From assembly GCA_029850515.1 (NCBI GenBank), contig JARCRW010000091.1, positions 1-49,031 on the forward strand: a DNA stretch of 49,031 bases. Direction: 5' to 3'. Source of the stretch: Nitrosotalea sp. GTDB lineage: Archaea > Thermoproteota > Nitrososphaeria > Nitrososphaerales > Nitrosopumilaceae. A program made the translations under genes and the position numbers. Positions 36,044-44,056 of the stretch are shown here, piece by piece. Numbering within the stretch: the first letter of the stretch is position 1; every line of letters begins with the position of its first letter. The notes below the pieces were generated by a model that was given only the letters and a program-made list of their open reading frames with translations, was not told the DNA's origin and ran no database searches.

Positions 36044-36184
36044 ATGAAAATCCTATACCTTTTCATAATTGTGATTTTGTTTTCATTTGCTATTGCAGGT
36101 GTGTTTGCATCAAGTTCGTCTGATATACTTCTTCTGTTTATGTTGATTGTGCTAAACAAAGGGCACCTCTTGTTAATACTTTGA
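36044..36184 (+). CDS. Very short leader-bearing ORF, probable broken small membrane protein
   Basis: 46 residues from ATG 36044 (MKILYLFIIVILFSF), with the array leader and two hydrophobic stretches, 9 nt after the previous stop. Beyond its TGA, another frame reads EVAISFFGVCLFVYSIKN and stops at 36271. This looks like the second helix of the two-helix family at 23911 and 42337. A frameshift between 36150 and 36200 would join them. It is therefore either a tiny protein or a pseudogene. The region 36185-36369 otherwise holds only a TATA-like TTTAATAG at 36337-36345 for the next gene. Confidence 0.45.
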   Translation: MKILYLFIIVILFSFAIAGVFASSSSDILLLFMLIVLNKGHLLLIL

Positions 36185-36369
36185 TCTACGGAGGTAGCAA
36201 TATCATTTTTTGGAGTATGTCTATTTGTCTATTCAATAAAAAACTGTCAATCATTAAGAAATAGAACATAATTTCATCAACCGATTTTATACACGGAGAA
36301 GATCAATCGTCAATTAGACAGAACCGAGATGCCCAATGTTTAATAGTTTATGGACGATTTGTCCGGTAT

Positions 36370-36978
36370 ATGAATTTCAGAAAGAAAGGAGTGACGCCCA
36401 TAGACGGAGTTATAATTGTAGGTATTGTAATCTCTATAGTGTTGGGGATGACATTTGTTTTACAACCAGCCTCGTCACAAGAGAAACCGAGTCACATGGC
36501 TACAAATGGCAGCGATCAAATGCAGGTGGAACCTATGCCAGTAATTACTCATGACGAAAAGAAGATAGTAGTCCCATTATATTCACCCCCCGATCCATTC
36601 ACAATTACTGTCAACGGTCATATCACACCAGCAATCGTTGCTATAGTAAAGCGAGGTCAAACATCACAAGTTGATGTCTTCATCTCTCCAAACATACCTG
36701 GCATAAAAGGAAGAGTTGGTGTTTCTAGTGTCTTTCCAATATGTGGAACGATGAGCACACTTCCTGGAAAATGCATGCCTGATGGAATGACAACCACGCT
36801 ATCAAGTAATGTCACAACTGCTATGCACATGGTACTCACTTTTAGCGTTTCAAACGACATGCCAGTTGGTGTATACCAGTTTGAGGTCGCAGCAAGTACC
36901 TTCGGACTCCACGTACCGTATCAGACCACTCCTGTAAATGTCGGCGATGTCAATTCGTATTCCATACAAGTAGTCTAG
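36370..36978 (+). CDS. Secreted protein with pilin-like (class III) N-terminus
   Basis: 202 residues. The N-terminus is MNFRKKGVTPIDGVIIVGIV, followed by a hydrophobic run to about residue 32. A basic pair plus G-V-(S/T)-P-I followed by a long helix is the pattern of archaeal type IV pilin signal peptides, cut after Gly by PibD/FlaK-type peptidases. The remainder is an Ig-like beta domain with one Cys pair (VFPICGTMS, PGKCMPDG). It lacks the MKTLHL leader, the cassette promoter and the QPR module. TTTAATAG about 30 nt upstream suggests an independent leaderless transcript. A simple signal-anchor is the alternative. Confidence 0.7.
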   Translation: MNFRKKGVTPIDGVIIVGIVISIVLGMTFVLQPASSQEKPSHMATNGSDQMQVEPMPVITHDEKKIVVPLYSPPDPFTITVNGHITPAIVAIVKRGQTSQVDVFISPNIPGIKGRVGVSSVFPICGTMSTLPGKCMPDGMTTTLSSNVTTAMHMVLTFSVSNDMPVGVYQFEVAASTFGLHVPYQTTPVNVGDVNSYSIQVV

Positions 36979-37299
36979 CTTTAATTCAAGAACTTTAAGC
37001 GAAAAAATTCTTTCGTACCCTTGATGCCAAGAACAACTTTTCCTACCTGTACCACGAATCTAAATCGAAGTATGGTAGGGCGATTAGCACAAATTTTCCT
37101 AAGATGTATCTTCTAGTAAAATTTGTCGTGGTGTAAGACAAAATTTCCACTCTGAATTTTTTTATAAATTTTAACCTTGACACTGATTCATCAGAATTTT
37201 GAGGATCAATGTGGATTGTAAGAATATCATAACATGTAAACAGATAGAAAATATACATAACATTTAATTTCATTTTTTTCAATTATGTTTCAAGTAGAA
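36979..37299 (+). other. Intergenic region without a supported gene
   Basis: About 320 bases. AT-rich, with an imperfect inverted repeat (AATTTGTC at about 37120 against GACAAAATT at about 37137). I see no cassette promoter and no coding region that I can defend. An antisense frame here has no convincing protein features. A T-rich stretch lies just before the next start. Confidence 0.5.
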
Positions 37300-38328
37300 A
37301 TGAAATTTCTATATCTTTCACTAATTGTTCTAAGTGTGATGTTTATCGGTAATGTTAATGCTTACGCATTATATCCATTACCGGTTCCAGTGTTATCTAT
37401 GAAATCCAACACTATTGGGCACATATACGTTAAATTTAGTACCTATTATCATAATCAAACCCTAAAACTTGGACCTATGGACATCTATGATGCAAATCTG
37501 ACAAATCAAAATCCGCTTAAACTGGATGATCTATCAGTAATTCCAAATCAAACTTCTATTACACTTGATTCCAATAGTATAATAATTGATTACACTGTCA
37601 CAGCAAAGAATAATCTGAAAGGCATCTATGCATTACCTATAGAACATTTGTCAGATCTTTCTCCTTATGTTGTAGGAGAAAATCCTTTGAAAACCTATCA
37701 AGAAAGATATTCAAAATCTTATTGCCACATGTTTCCACTAGTAATAGGATTAAACAGCTCGCAGATCAAAGAAGAGACATTGGACAAATTCGTCCTTTTA
37801 AATACGTCAGATAATTGTCCTGTATCTCTTACAGATCAGTTATTTGTAGGAAGTAAAGCCATAGACCGACTACCTGGAACTATTCCACGTACAATAATAC
37901 CAATAACGGCTGGTTTTGACAAGGAGACTTATTTTCCAGGTGATTCAGTAATGATAAATGGACAAATTTATACCAATGATACAAAAGTTACAGTTGAATT
38001 AGAAAAAGATCACAAACTGATCGTAAAATCAATGGATATCCCCATAACACAAAATGGAACTTTTATTTCTAATTTTACAATACCTAAAGATTCGGCTAAG
38101 GCTTGGAGTGTTGTTATGGTTTCTTCAAACGGTGGAACGCTTACTTTAGATCCTAACTTTGAACCGTTTCCACTAAAGCAATTTCAATCTGGAATTATGG
38201 CAAAGGATGTCATGTGTAAACAAGGATTACAATTAATTTTCAAAGCAACAGATGATTCACCAGCGTGTGTAAAACAAGAAACATCAAAAATACTTGTTGA
38301 ACGTGGTTGGGCAAAGGCACAACGCTGA
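37300..38328 (+). CDS. Secreted protein ending in a QPR module
   Basis: 342 residues from ATG 37300 (MKFLYLSLIVLS); an in-frame ATG at 37285 is the alternative. Signal ends near NAYA. The first domain (about 27-190) matches the start of the gene at 26412 (MKSNTIGHIYVKFSTYY, GIYALP, FPLVIGLNSSQI, NCPVSL). An MG2/Ig-like domain follows (about 205-285: DKETYFPGDSVMINGQIY). The QPR module (about 289-341: PLKQFQSG, C, PACVK, ERGW) stands at the very C-terminus. This shows that the module can be terminal and needs nothing after it. No cassette promoter lies upstream. Confidence 0.86.
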   Translation: MKFLYLSLIVLSVMFIGNVNAYALYPLPVPVLSMKSNTIGHIYVKFSTYYHNQTLKLGPMDIYDANLTNQNPLKLDDLSVIPNQTSITLDSNSIIIDYTVTAKNNLKGIYALPIEHLSDLSPYVVGENPLKTYQERYSKSYCHMFPLVIGLNSSQIKEETLDKFVLLNTSDNCPVSLTDQLFVGSKAIDRLPGTIPRTIIPITAGFDKETYFPGDSVMINGQIYTNDTKVTVELEKDHKLIVKSMDIPITQNGTFISNFTIPKDSAKAWSVVMVSSNGGTLTLDPNFEPFPLKQFQSGIMAKDVMCKQGLQLIFKATDDSPACVKQETSKILVERGWAKAQR

Positions 38329-38372
38329 CATACAAGTAATTAATACCTCACTCTTTCCTTTTTTGTACACCA

Positions 38373-38993
38373 TTGTCTCTTCATAATGCAGTCAAATCTA
38401 AAAGACTGATCAAACTCGTAATAATTCCTGTGCTAACTATTGCCATCATTCTGGTTCTGGCAATGACCATCTTTTTTCAACCACCTAATCCTACATTTGA
38501 GGAACGACTTGGCAATCCGACACAAACATGGTTGGCACATAATGGCGCAATACTAATCCTCAACCAGACATCTGACAAACCAGAATACAAAGTAGGGGAA
38601 AACATAATGATCTCTACTGAGTTGATAAACGTGGGAAACAAAAGCGTAGATATTGGCTATTGGCCTCCCTTGGTTGTTCTAGAGATTAAAGATCAGAAGG
38701 GCGCACTTGTGTGGCCTGAAAATACTAACCTTATAGCTTTCTTGGAAATTAATGGCGTAGAAACAATAAGACCTGGAGAACACCTAAGTGAGAAACCATG
38801 GGGACATGGTAATTTTACTCAAATGTCTTATGAAATACCTCTCCCTCAATTACACGTGCCTGGAAAATACACTGTAGTATCAATGGCACTATTTACATTC
38901 AATATGACTACTAATAGCCATGGACATAGAGAACCAACGGGTCTTACAACGCAACTCTGGTCAAAACCAATTCAGATTACTGTGTTACCGTGA
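38373..38993 (+). CDS. Membrane-anchored Ig-like surface protein
   Basis: 206 residues, TTG start. An N-terminal helix (VIIPVLTIAIILVLAMTIFF, about 16-35) acts as signal-anchor. The Ig-like domain (about 55-206) shows KPEYKVGENIMISTELINVG and ends LTTQLWSKPIQITVLP. The same ending occurs in the broken gene at 46417. It has a non-standard N-terminus and no QPR module. Only 44 nt separate it from the previous gene, so co-transcription is likely. Confidence 0.75.
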   Translation: MSLHNAVKSKRLIKLVIIPVLTIAIILVLAMTIFFQPPNPTFEERLGNPTQTWLAHNGAILILNQTSDKPEYKVGENIMISTELINVGNKSVDIGYWPPLVVLEIKDQKGALVWPENTNLIAFLEINGVETIRPGEHLSEKPWGHGNFTQMSYEIPLPQLHVPGKYTVVSMALFTFNMTTNSHGHREPTGLTTQLWSKPIQITVLP

Positions 38994-39088
38994 TAATTAG
39001 CATTTTTCTAATAATTTTCAAAACCTTTGATGGGTATTACAATTTTAGTTCAAAACCCACTAAAGGTTTGTTCTACAAGGCTCATTGG

Positions 39089-39115
39089 GGGAACTAATCA
39101 GTTAGTTTAGTTCCC
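39089..39115. terminator. Perfect 9-bp hairpin, possible terminator or regulatory fold
   Basis: GGGAACTAA (39089-39097) and TTAGTTCCC (39107-39115) form a perfect 9-bp stem around a 9-nt loop. The hairpin lies about 96 nt after the stop at 38993 and is followed by a short CTACTTT run. It could end the transcript or be a protein-binding palindrome. Archaeal terminators are usually plain T runs, so the role is uncertain. Confidence 0.5.
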
Positions 39116-39187
39116 TACTTTAAAACATGAATAGATTAATTGTAGTTCAAATTGGGCCGGATTTACATGCCACACGTTCTATTTTGA

Positions 39188-39316
39188 GATCCAATAGGTA
39201 TTGCAGTTTCAAGTGATGGAAAATCAATGATTTTCGGAATAGATTCAGATGTAAATGACGGGCTAGTTAACGGAAAAGGAATTTACATTTTTGAGTTTGA
39301 CAATCTAATTTATTGA
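39188..39316 (+). pseudogene. Remnant of a TolB/PD40-type propeller blade
   Basis: One frame reads DPIGIAVSSDGKSMIFGIDS, then VNGKGIYIFEFDN and a stop. This is one blade with the S-x-D-G-K-S-M-I-F pattern seen in the gene at 4640. In-frame stops lie directly upstream and there is no start, so it is the debris of a propeller gene. It lies in the gap 38994-39388, between the hairpin and a promoter cassette. Confidence 0.55.
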
Positions 39317-39345
39317 TTCAAACCGGAAACACTCCATTTGAAATC

Positions 39346-39391
39346 CTACACCAAATTTTTAAACCATTCAATCCAGTACATTTCAGCCATG
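39346..39391 (+). promoter_or_regulatory. Array promoter cassette, copy 8
   Basis: CTACACCA, then TTTTTAAA at 39356-39363, CCATTCAATCCAGTACATTT and ATG at 39389. The in-frame ATG at 39338 lies upstream of the TATA-like element and is rejected as a start. Confidence 0.83.
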
Positions 39392-40630
39392 AATTTTTTA
39401 TATCTTTTCATGATTACATTTCTGTTAATCTTAGTGATTTGTGGTACTGGAGTTGCATCTGCACAAAATACAACAAATTCCACAATGTCGCATAACACAA
39501 TCAAAACTTCTGACGGCGGATGGGTTACGCCAATCCAAACAACTGATCAAAATGGAAAAAATCTCACAATACATTATGAAACAGGCATTGCTGCATCAGG
39601 CTATGCAAATACTGGCCCTCCACCAGATCCATTATTTCTTACTGATAACAAAGGAAGAATAGATAACTTTCTTACAAATCATCAAATTCTGATTCGAGCT
39701 GATGCCTGGCCAGGGCATGATACAAAAACAATGGATATTGGAATAAACATGACAAGTGATACCGGATTTGCATTTTATGCCAAAAAACACCTAATCTTTG
39801 AACCTGACACTAACCACATGCAGCAGGTCATTTGGCAATTCATTCCAACAAAGGCAGGAAATTACACCATTGAGAAATTTTCAAATGGGATGCATACATC
39901 ATCAGCTTTCTTCTCAGTTTTTGATTCTAAATCGAGTTCAAATTCTACTGTCCCGGTATCTCCCCTGAGGCAATTCAAGTGGGGCATTTTGAAAGAAACC
40001 ATTCAATGTCAAACTGACTCTGTATTGGTGTTCAAAACAAAAGATGGCTCTCCCGCGTGTATGAAACCGGATACTGTAACCAAACTTGTTACAAGGGAGT
40101 GGGCAAAAGTTTACGTGTCAAATCAATTTGATGCGTCTTTAATTAGCAACTTTCAACCAATTTATGATGATACCACAAATAGTACAAAACAATGTGAGAT
40201 ACCGCTTGGGGGAAAAGAAGGGTATATTCCAGTCATGTACATGCCTGTGAACTCTGTTGGGAAGATATGTGTTGAATATTCTTCTAATTATGCAGCCAAA
40301 GTGAACTTGATGTTCTATGATGCAACACCTTCACAAAATTCTTCAAAGAGTATAACCGTGATAGCTCAGCCACCAGTAATTCCGGAAGGAAAAAGTGATG
40401 TTGTGTTTACCATAAAGACTGGCAACCAAACTGGATTTTTTGGGGCAGAGTTGTTCTGCGTAGGAATGCCTTTTGCTGTGGGATATGACAATCAATCAAG
40501 TATCACTGCAAACAATTTTCCGTGGATGAAGTATCGTACAATTCATTGTCCTGCAGCAATTTACACTACCAAAGTTCTTGGCGTCCATGGCATTGGAACC
40601 AGGTATGTTTTCAACTCTCTAGTTGATTGA
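39389..40630 (+). CDS. Secreted protein: N-terminal beta domain, QPR module, C-terminal module
   Basis: 413 residues. Leader MNFLYLFMITFLL; signal ends ASAQ (about 27). The N-terminal region (about 35-180) has TSDTGFAFYAKKHLIFEPD and AGNYTIEKFSNGMHTSSAFF. The QPR module is about 192-241 (PLRQFKWG, C, PACMK, TREW). The C-terminal module (about 255-410: YMPVNSVGKICVEYSS, GFFGAELFCVGMPFAVGYDN, CPAAIY) is nearly the same as one inside the gene at 33953. No anchor. First of a three-gene unit. Confidence 0.86.
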   Translation: MNFLYLFMITFLLILVICGTGVASAQNTTNSTMSHNTIKTSDGGWVTPIQTTDQNGKNLTIHYETGIAASGYANTGPPPDPLFLTDNKGRIDNFLTNHQILIRADAWPGHDTKTMDIGINMTSDTGFAFYAKKHLIFEPDTNHMQQVIWQFIPTKAGNYTIEKFSNGMHTSSAFFSVFDSKSSSNSTVPVSPLRQFKWGILKETIQCQTDSVLVFKTKDGSPACMKPDTVTKLVTREWAKVYVSNQFDASLISNFQPIYDDTTNSTKQCEIPLGGKEGYIPVMYMPVNSVGKICVEYSSNYAAKVNLMFYDATPSQNSSKSITVIAQPPVIPEGKSDVVFTIKTGNQTGFFGAELFCVGMPFAVGYDNQSSITANNFPWMKYRTIHCPAAIYTTKVLGVHGIGTRYVFNSLVD

Positions 40631-40638
40631 TGATAAAA

Positions 40639-41706
40639 ATGAAAACTCTATTTTTGATAATTGTTTTATTGATAGTTCTTTTTATTGCGGAAAATCCCCC
40701 ACGTGTAGAAGCAACATGTGCTAATTCATATGTAAATATACCAAACCATAGTACTCCTTCTTCAAACCCAATAATCTTGGATTCATCGGATAGACCAATC
40801 ACGGGAATTGTGAAATTAGGACAGCAGATACAAATCCTTGAAGACTTCACAAACGGGCCGGACTGTGATCAGACATTTTACTACCTTGTACAGATACAAG
40901 ATATTAACGGTGTGACGGTATCACTGTCTTGGATTGACGGTACATTGTACCCAGGTCAAACACTGAGTCCAGTACAGTCTTGGACTCCGTTGGTAGCTGG
41001 TACATACGAAGTTCAAACTTTTGTATGGAAAAGCATTGGAAATCCAGATAAATGGTGGCCAACTGAGAGTGCAACAATAACCGCAGTATCTACTGGAGAA
41101 GCAAATGCATTGGAAACCCCATTATTACCATTACAACAATTCAAGCTTGGCGTAGAATCTTACGCTGTCCAATGTACGCCTGATCTAAAATTACTTGTAA
41201 GATCAGAAAATGATTTTCCTGCTTGTGTAAAATCATCTAGCATTACCAGGCTTCTTGCGCAAGGATGGAAATTACCAGAAAATACATCATTTCAAAATAT
41301 TCAAACACAATTTCAGTCCAAGATTATTACAAAAGAGAATGCCATCAAAATTGCTCAAGAATATGCAAGGGAACAACATAAGGCAGGCGTTATGAATTAT
41401 TCAAACTCTGAGATAAAGGCAAACTTGGTATACTATATCACAACATCATTTCCAAGGGTACCTGTTGATCATAGTACAGGGATACCAACCCGGATAATGG
41501 ACTGGCTTGATGAGTATTACCAGAATCCACAGTGGTGGACAGAATTTGAAAAGGACTATTTGGGCTTGCCAAACCATAGAATTGAAGCAGGCCACGTGGT
41601 GTGGGAGCTAGATTATGGAAGGTGTGATCATTGCATTGCAAACAGTCCAATGATATTTGTTGATGCAATTACAGGTAAAGTCATAGATACCAAGTGGCTG
41701 TATTAA
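40639..41706 (+). CDS. Secreted protein: Ig-like domain, QPR module, C-terminal PepSY domain
   Basis: 355 residues. Leader MKTLFLIIVLLIV; cleavage near VEA. The first domain (about 28-155: VKLGQQIQILEDFTNGPDCD, VSLSWIDGTLYPGQTLSP) is the intact counterpart of the broken gene at 47236. QPR module at about 163-212 (PLQQFKLG, C, PACVK, AQGW). The PepSY-type domain (about 225-355) has TKENAIKIAQEYAREQ, HVVWELDYGRCDHC and IFVDAITGKVIDTKW. It combines a module and a PepSY domain that are otherwise encoded separately (33543). No anchor. The next ATG is directly adjacent. Confidence 0.88.
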   Translation: MKTLFLIIVLLIVLFIAENPPRVEATCANSYVNIPNHSTPSSNPIILDSSDRPITGIVKLGQQIQILEDFTNGPDCDQTFYYLVQIQDINGVTVSLSWIDGTLYPGQTLSPVQSWTPLVAGTYEVQTFVWKSIGNPDKWWPTESATITAVSTGEANALETPLLPLQQFKLGVESYAVQCTPDLKLLVRSENDFPACVKSSSITRLLAQGWKLPENTSFQNIQTQFQSKIITKENAIKIAQEYAREQHKAGVMNYSNSEIKANLVYYITTSFPRVPVDHSTGIPTRIMDWLDEYYQNPQWWTEFEKDYLGLPNHRIEAGHVVWELDYGRCDHCIANSPMIFVDAITGKVIDTKWLY

Positions 41707-42174
41707 ATGAAAACTCTACATCTTGCAATAATTACTTCATCTGGAGTCATATCACTTGTTGTATTAGGGGTGTATTTGATTTTGAATCCAATTATTGATG
41801 TGTCGCCCAAAATACTAATTACAAATATTACAACTACTCCAGAAACCCTGCATGTAGGAGACCATTTTACAGTAAATGCCATAGTAAACAATGTCGGATC
41901 ACGTACTGTGTATTTTTTTTCAGATTATATATCTGGCATATTTGATAAGCATGTGGTAGTTTCACATTATGGCGGATGCTCGGGAGTGGTTGGAGGAAAC
42001 ATCCTAATGCCATCACAATCCGAGGAATTGACATTTCCCTCTCCAGGATGTGATTATTATGTTGCCAATTCTTCCGGTACCACAAATGTGGCAGTAGAAT
42101 TGCGATACGATATTCAAAGAATGGAATATGCTGTTAACGCATCAAAGGAATTTACAATCTTTCCGAAATCCTAG
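41707..42174 (+). CDS. Membrane-anchored Ig-like protein
   Basis: 155 residues. MKTLHLAIITSSG continues into an uncleaved helix (SLVVLGVYLILNPIID). One Ig-like domain (about 35-150) follows, with VGDHFTVNAIVNNVGSRTVY and a pair of Cys, related to the N-terminal domain of 9884, 29028 and 33953. Here it stands alone behind an N-terminal anchor. No QPR module. Confidence 0.82.
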   Translation: MKTLHLAIITSSGVISLVVLGVYLILNPIIDVSPKILITNITTTPETLHVGDHFTVNAIVNNVGSRTVYFFSDYISGIFDKHVVVSHYGGCSGVVGGNILMPSQSEELTFPSPGCDYYVANSSGTTNVAVELRYDIQRMEYAVNASKEFTIFPKS

Positions 42175-42225
42175 TTTATGCCATATGTGCATAGAATACA
42201 AGTGAAAAAAGCAGGAATTTGTGTA

Positions 42226-42271
42226 ATTTTAGACCACGGGATTGCAGTTGACTAAACATTTGTTCGGGAAT
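42226..42271 (+). repeat. Intergenic repeat A, copy 3
   Basis: TTTTAGACCACGGGATTGC, AGTTGACTAAACATTTG and TTCGGGAAT match copy 1 at 2837 almost 40 kb away, including the extension. It precedes another promoter cassette, as the other copies do. Confidence 0.8.
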
Positions 42272-42307
42272 GCCTGAGTAGGCTCAGTTTTGGAAGAATA
42301 TGCAAAT

Positions 42308-42339
42308 CTACGTCACTTTTTTAAACTGATGATTATGTG
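42308..42339 (+). promoter_or_regulatory. Array promoter cassette, copy 9 (shortened)
   Basis: CTACGTCAC and TTTTTTAA at 42317-42324 are intact, but the GTCCAGTAC block and the MKTLHL leader are missing. The GTG start at 42337 is only 20 nt from the TATA-like element. The cassette appears to be joined to a different gene, or the true start lies further downstream. Confidence 0.7.
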
Positions 42340-42585
42340 ATTCTACTGTTGTTTCAAACATCTCAGTTAGCTGGTGCCATTCTGATGATAATTGGTGTAT
42401 TGATGTCCATTATAGGAGGCGTATTAACAATGAAGGATAATGTATGTAGTTGTCCTCTATCACCTGGACCTTTTCATGCTGTAGTCATTCCAGTAATAGA
42501 CAGTGTATTGCTTTACCTTGGGATTTTTGTCTGTATTTTTGGAACGATCCTTTTTGTGGTAAAGTACTTTGGAAAGAAGCGTTAG
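42337..42585 (+). CDS. Small two-helix membrane protein with Cys loop
   Basis: Up to 82 residues from GTG 42337: helix (LAGAILMIIGVLMSIIGGVL), a loop VCSCPLSPGPF, helix (SVLLYLGIFVCIFGTILFVV) and a KYFGKKR tail. It resembles the 70-residue protein at 23911 and the larger one at 11388. The start is uncertain because the promoter is very close; an in-frame ATG further in (MIIGV or MSIIG) is possible. Function unknown. Confidence 0.65.
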   Translation: MILLLFQTSQLAGAILMIIGVLMSIIGGVLTMKDNVCSCPLSPGPFHAVVIPVIDSVLLYLGIFVCIFGTILFVVKYFGKKR

Positions 42586-42607
42586 TTGATAATTAAAAAT
42601 GAATGCA

Positions 42608-42886
42608 CTATTCTCCAAGTTTTGACAAAAAGACTTCAACCTGCTTGTGGTATGAAACACTCTGCAGCCTAGTCTTTATTGCATCAACTATCACGGTATT
42701 GGACTCTCCAAAAACATCCTTGAGAACTTCTCTCAGGTATTCAGGATTGTCATAACAGTCAGACAAGTGTGAGTGATATATCTCAAAAAGCCTATTGCTT
42801 ACTCTTTGAAGTGAAACAGATCCGCTTTCAAGCAGAGCCTTTTGTATGGCAATATCCACAAACACTTTCTTTGTCTGATCAGACAT
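42608..42886 (-). CDS. NitrOD5-like small helical protein
   Basis: 92 residues, helical and without a signal peptide. The block SDCYDNPEYLREVLKDVFGE, followed by an amphipathic helix and FLSKLGE, matches my memory of the thaumarchaeal NitrOD5 output domain, which often ends response-regulator-like proteins. Here it stands alone. It is probably cytoplasmic and regulatory. It lies 24 nt downstream of the winged-helix gene on the same strand, so the two likely form one transcript. Confidence 0.7.
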   Translation of the reverse strand: MSDQTKKVFVDIAIQKALLESGSVSLQRVSNRLFEIYHSHLSDCYDNPEYLREVLKDVFGESNTVIVDAIKTRLQSVSYHKQVEVFLSKLGE

Positions 42887-42910
42887 TTTTTCAAAAAATA
42901 AATCGGTTGA

Positions 42911-43204
42911 TCAGGAAACACCTTTGTCTGGTATGATGTCATGCAGTTGATTGTGGATAAATATTCCAGTCTCTGTTAAACGTAGAACGATATGACCATC
43001 TTCTTTTCCAAGTTCTATCCAGTTGAATATCTTCATTAGGTTCAAGTATCTTTTAGTGGTACTGTGATTCAATCCCGAATGGACTGCCGTATCTGTTATT
43101 CTGCTTTTTCCCATTTCATAGAGTGCATCCAAGATTCTATGCATTATCTCAATGTTATAGTTGAGTGAAACCTGTTTTGTTTTCTTGCTAGTTGGTACCA
43201 TCAT
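42911..43204 (-). CDS. Winged-helix transcription regulator
   Basis: 97 residues. A helix-turn-helix (ILDALYEMGKSRITDTAVHS, then NHSTTKRYLNLMKIFNWI) is followed by a two-strand wing (KEDGHIVLRLTETG) and a short final helix. This is the layout of small archaeal DNA-binding proteins. It starts at ATG 43204. A TATA box (CTATATAG) and a 16-bp palindrome identical in layout to the one at 44003 lie 35-65 nt upstream, so it probably shares regulation with the gene at 44057. Confidence 0.82.
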   Translation of the reverse strand: MMVPTSKKTKQVSLNYNIEIMHRILDALYEMGKSRITDTAVHSGLNHSTTKRYLNLMKIFNWIELGKEDGHIVLRLTETGIFIHNQLHDIIPDKGVS

Positions 43205-43237
43205 GTTTTTTCAGATGATTTGTTATCGAGAAAAAAT

Positions 43238-43269
43238 ACTATATAGGATTTGATTAAATTCCAATTTAA
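43238..43269 (-). promoter_or_regulatory. Palindromic operator-promoter, copy 1
   Basis: Read on the minus strand: TTAAATT-GG-AATTTAA (43254-43269), then TCAAATC, then the TATA box CTATATAG (43238-43246). The start of the winged-helix gene follows about 34 nt later. Spacing between palindrome and TATA box equals that of the copy at 44003. Confidence 0.8.
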
Positions 43270-43285
43270 CCAAAAATATTATTAA

Positions 43286-43978
43286 CTATCTCTTGTATGC
43301 CTTGAGGATTCTTTCTATGACAAGCCCTGATATTATGACAACAAGTGGGATCACAAATATCAAAATTTCATGTGAAAACCAGGATGGTTCAATGGGTGCC
43401 ATGTATGGTGGAAGTGTAGCAGGTACATGTGTTGGGGAAAGTATCGTAGGTGCTGCTGCAGGCACAGCGGTTTGTAGTGCAGGTGCATTAGTTGGGCTTG
43501 GAGATACCGGAGCTCTAATTCCTGTAGAAGATTCAGGACTTGTACCTTGTAATACTATCCATGAGACAAGGCCGCCAAAACCTATTGCGGCAAATCTGTA
43601 GATTTTCCTCAGAGAATTAAAAAGAGACTTGCTTGATTTTGCCATCTCGGATGCCTTGGTAGAAGTGATGATGAATGCAAATTTGGTTGAAGCGTAATAC
43701 TTGACATCGCTTTCTCTAGCGACAATGCCTATTATTCCAAGGTCCTGCATCTTCTTTAGGTGGTATATTGCAAGTGGCAATGATATTCCAGCTTTTTGTG
43801 CAACCTGGTTTGCTGTCATGGTATCATCAAGCAATAATTTCAGGACGCTTCTGCTAGAGTCATTGCTTAGTATCTCACCAATGGACTTGATCTTGTCATC
43901 TTCTGTTGAGAGTATCTCGATTTTTTCTTTCAAATCTACTTGGTTTAATGCTTCAGAAATTTTGTCATTTTTCTCCAT
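43286..43978 (-). CDS. Membrane-bound winged-helix regulator with Pro-rich outer loop
   Basis: 230 residues. The N-terminal ArsR-like winged helix (about 30-115) has SSRSVLKLLLDDTMTANQVA, then SLPLAIYHLKKMQDLGIIG and a wing with KYYAST. Helix 1 (YRFAAIGFGGLVSWIVLQG, about 128-146) leads to a loop of about 50 residues, rich in Pro, Ala and Thr. Helix 2 (LIFVIPLVVIISGLVIERIL) returns to the cytoplasm with a KAYKR tail. The topology suggests a one-component sensor that reports surface conditions directly to DNA. Palindromic operators lie at both ends of the gene (43254 and 44003). Autoregulation and control of neighbours are inferences. Confidence 0.85.
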   Translation of the reverse strand: MEKNDKISEALNQVDLKEKIEILSTEDDKIKSIGEILSNDSSRSVLKLLLDDTMTANQVAQKAGISLPLAIYHLKKMQDLGIIGIVARESDVKYYASTKFAFIITSTKASEMAKSSKSLFNSLRKIYRFAAIGFGGLVSWIVLQGTSPESSTGIRAPVSPSPTNAPALQTAVPAAAPTILSPTHVPATLPPYMAPIEPSWFSHEILIFVIPLVVIISGLVIERILKAYKR

Positions 43979-44002
43979 GTGAATGTGATTTAAGGGTTGT
44001 CG

Positions 44003-44033
44003 TTAAATTTGAATTTAATCAAATCCTATAAAC
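44003..44033 (+). promoter_or_regulatory. Palindromic operator-promoter, copy 2
   Basis: TTAAATT-TG-AATTTAA (44003-44018), then TCAAATC, then CTATAAA (about 44026-44032). It drives the plus-strand gene at 44057 and lies about 25 nt upstream of the divergent membrane regulator, so it may control both. Confidence 0.8.
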
Positions 44034-44056
44034 TAATACCGTAATTGGATATGACA

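Noticed and set aside
37043-37282. Minus-strand frame in the gap before 37300
   Set aside because: No promoter, no recognisable domain, and AT-rich non-coding composition.
43293-43982. Plus-strand frames opposite the membrane regulator
   Set aside because: Antisense to a gene with clear winged-helix and membrane segments.
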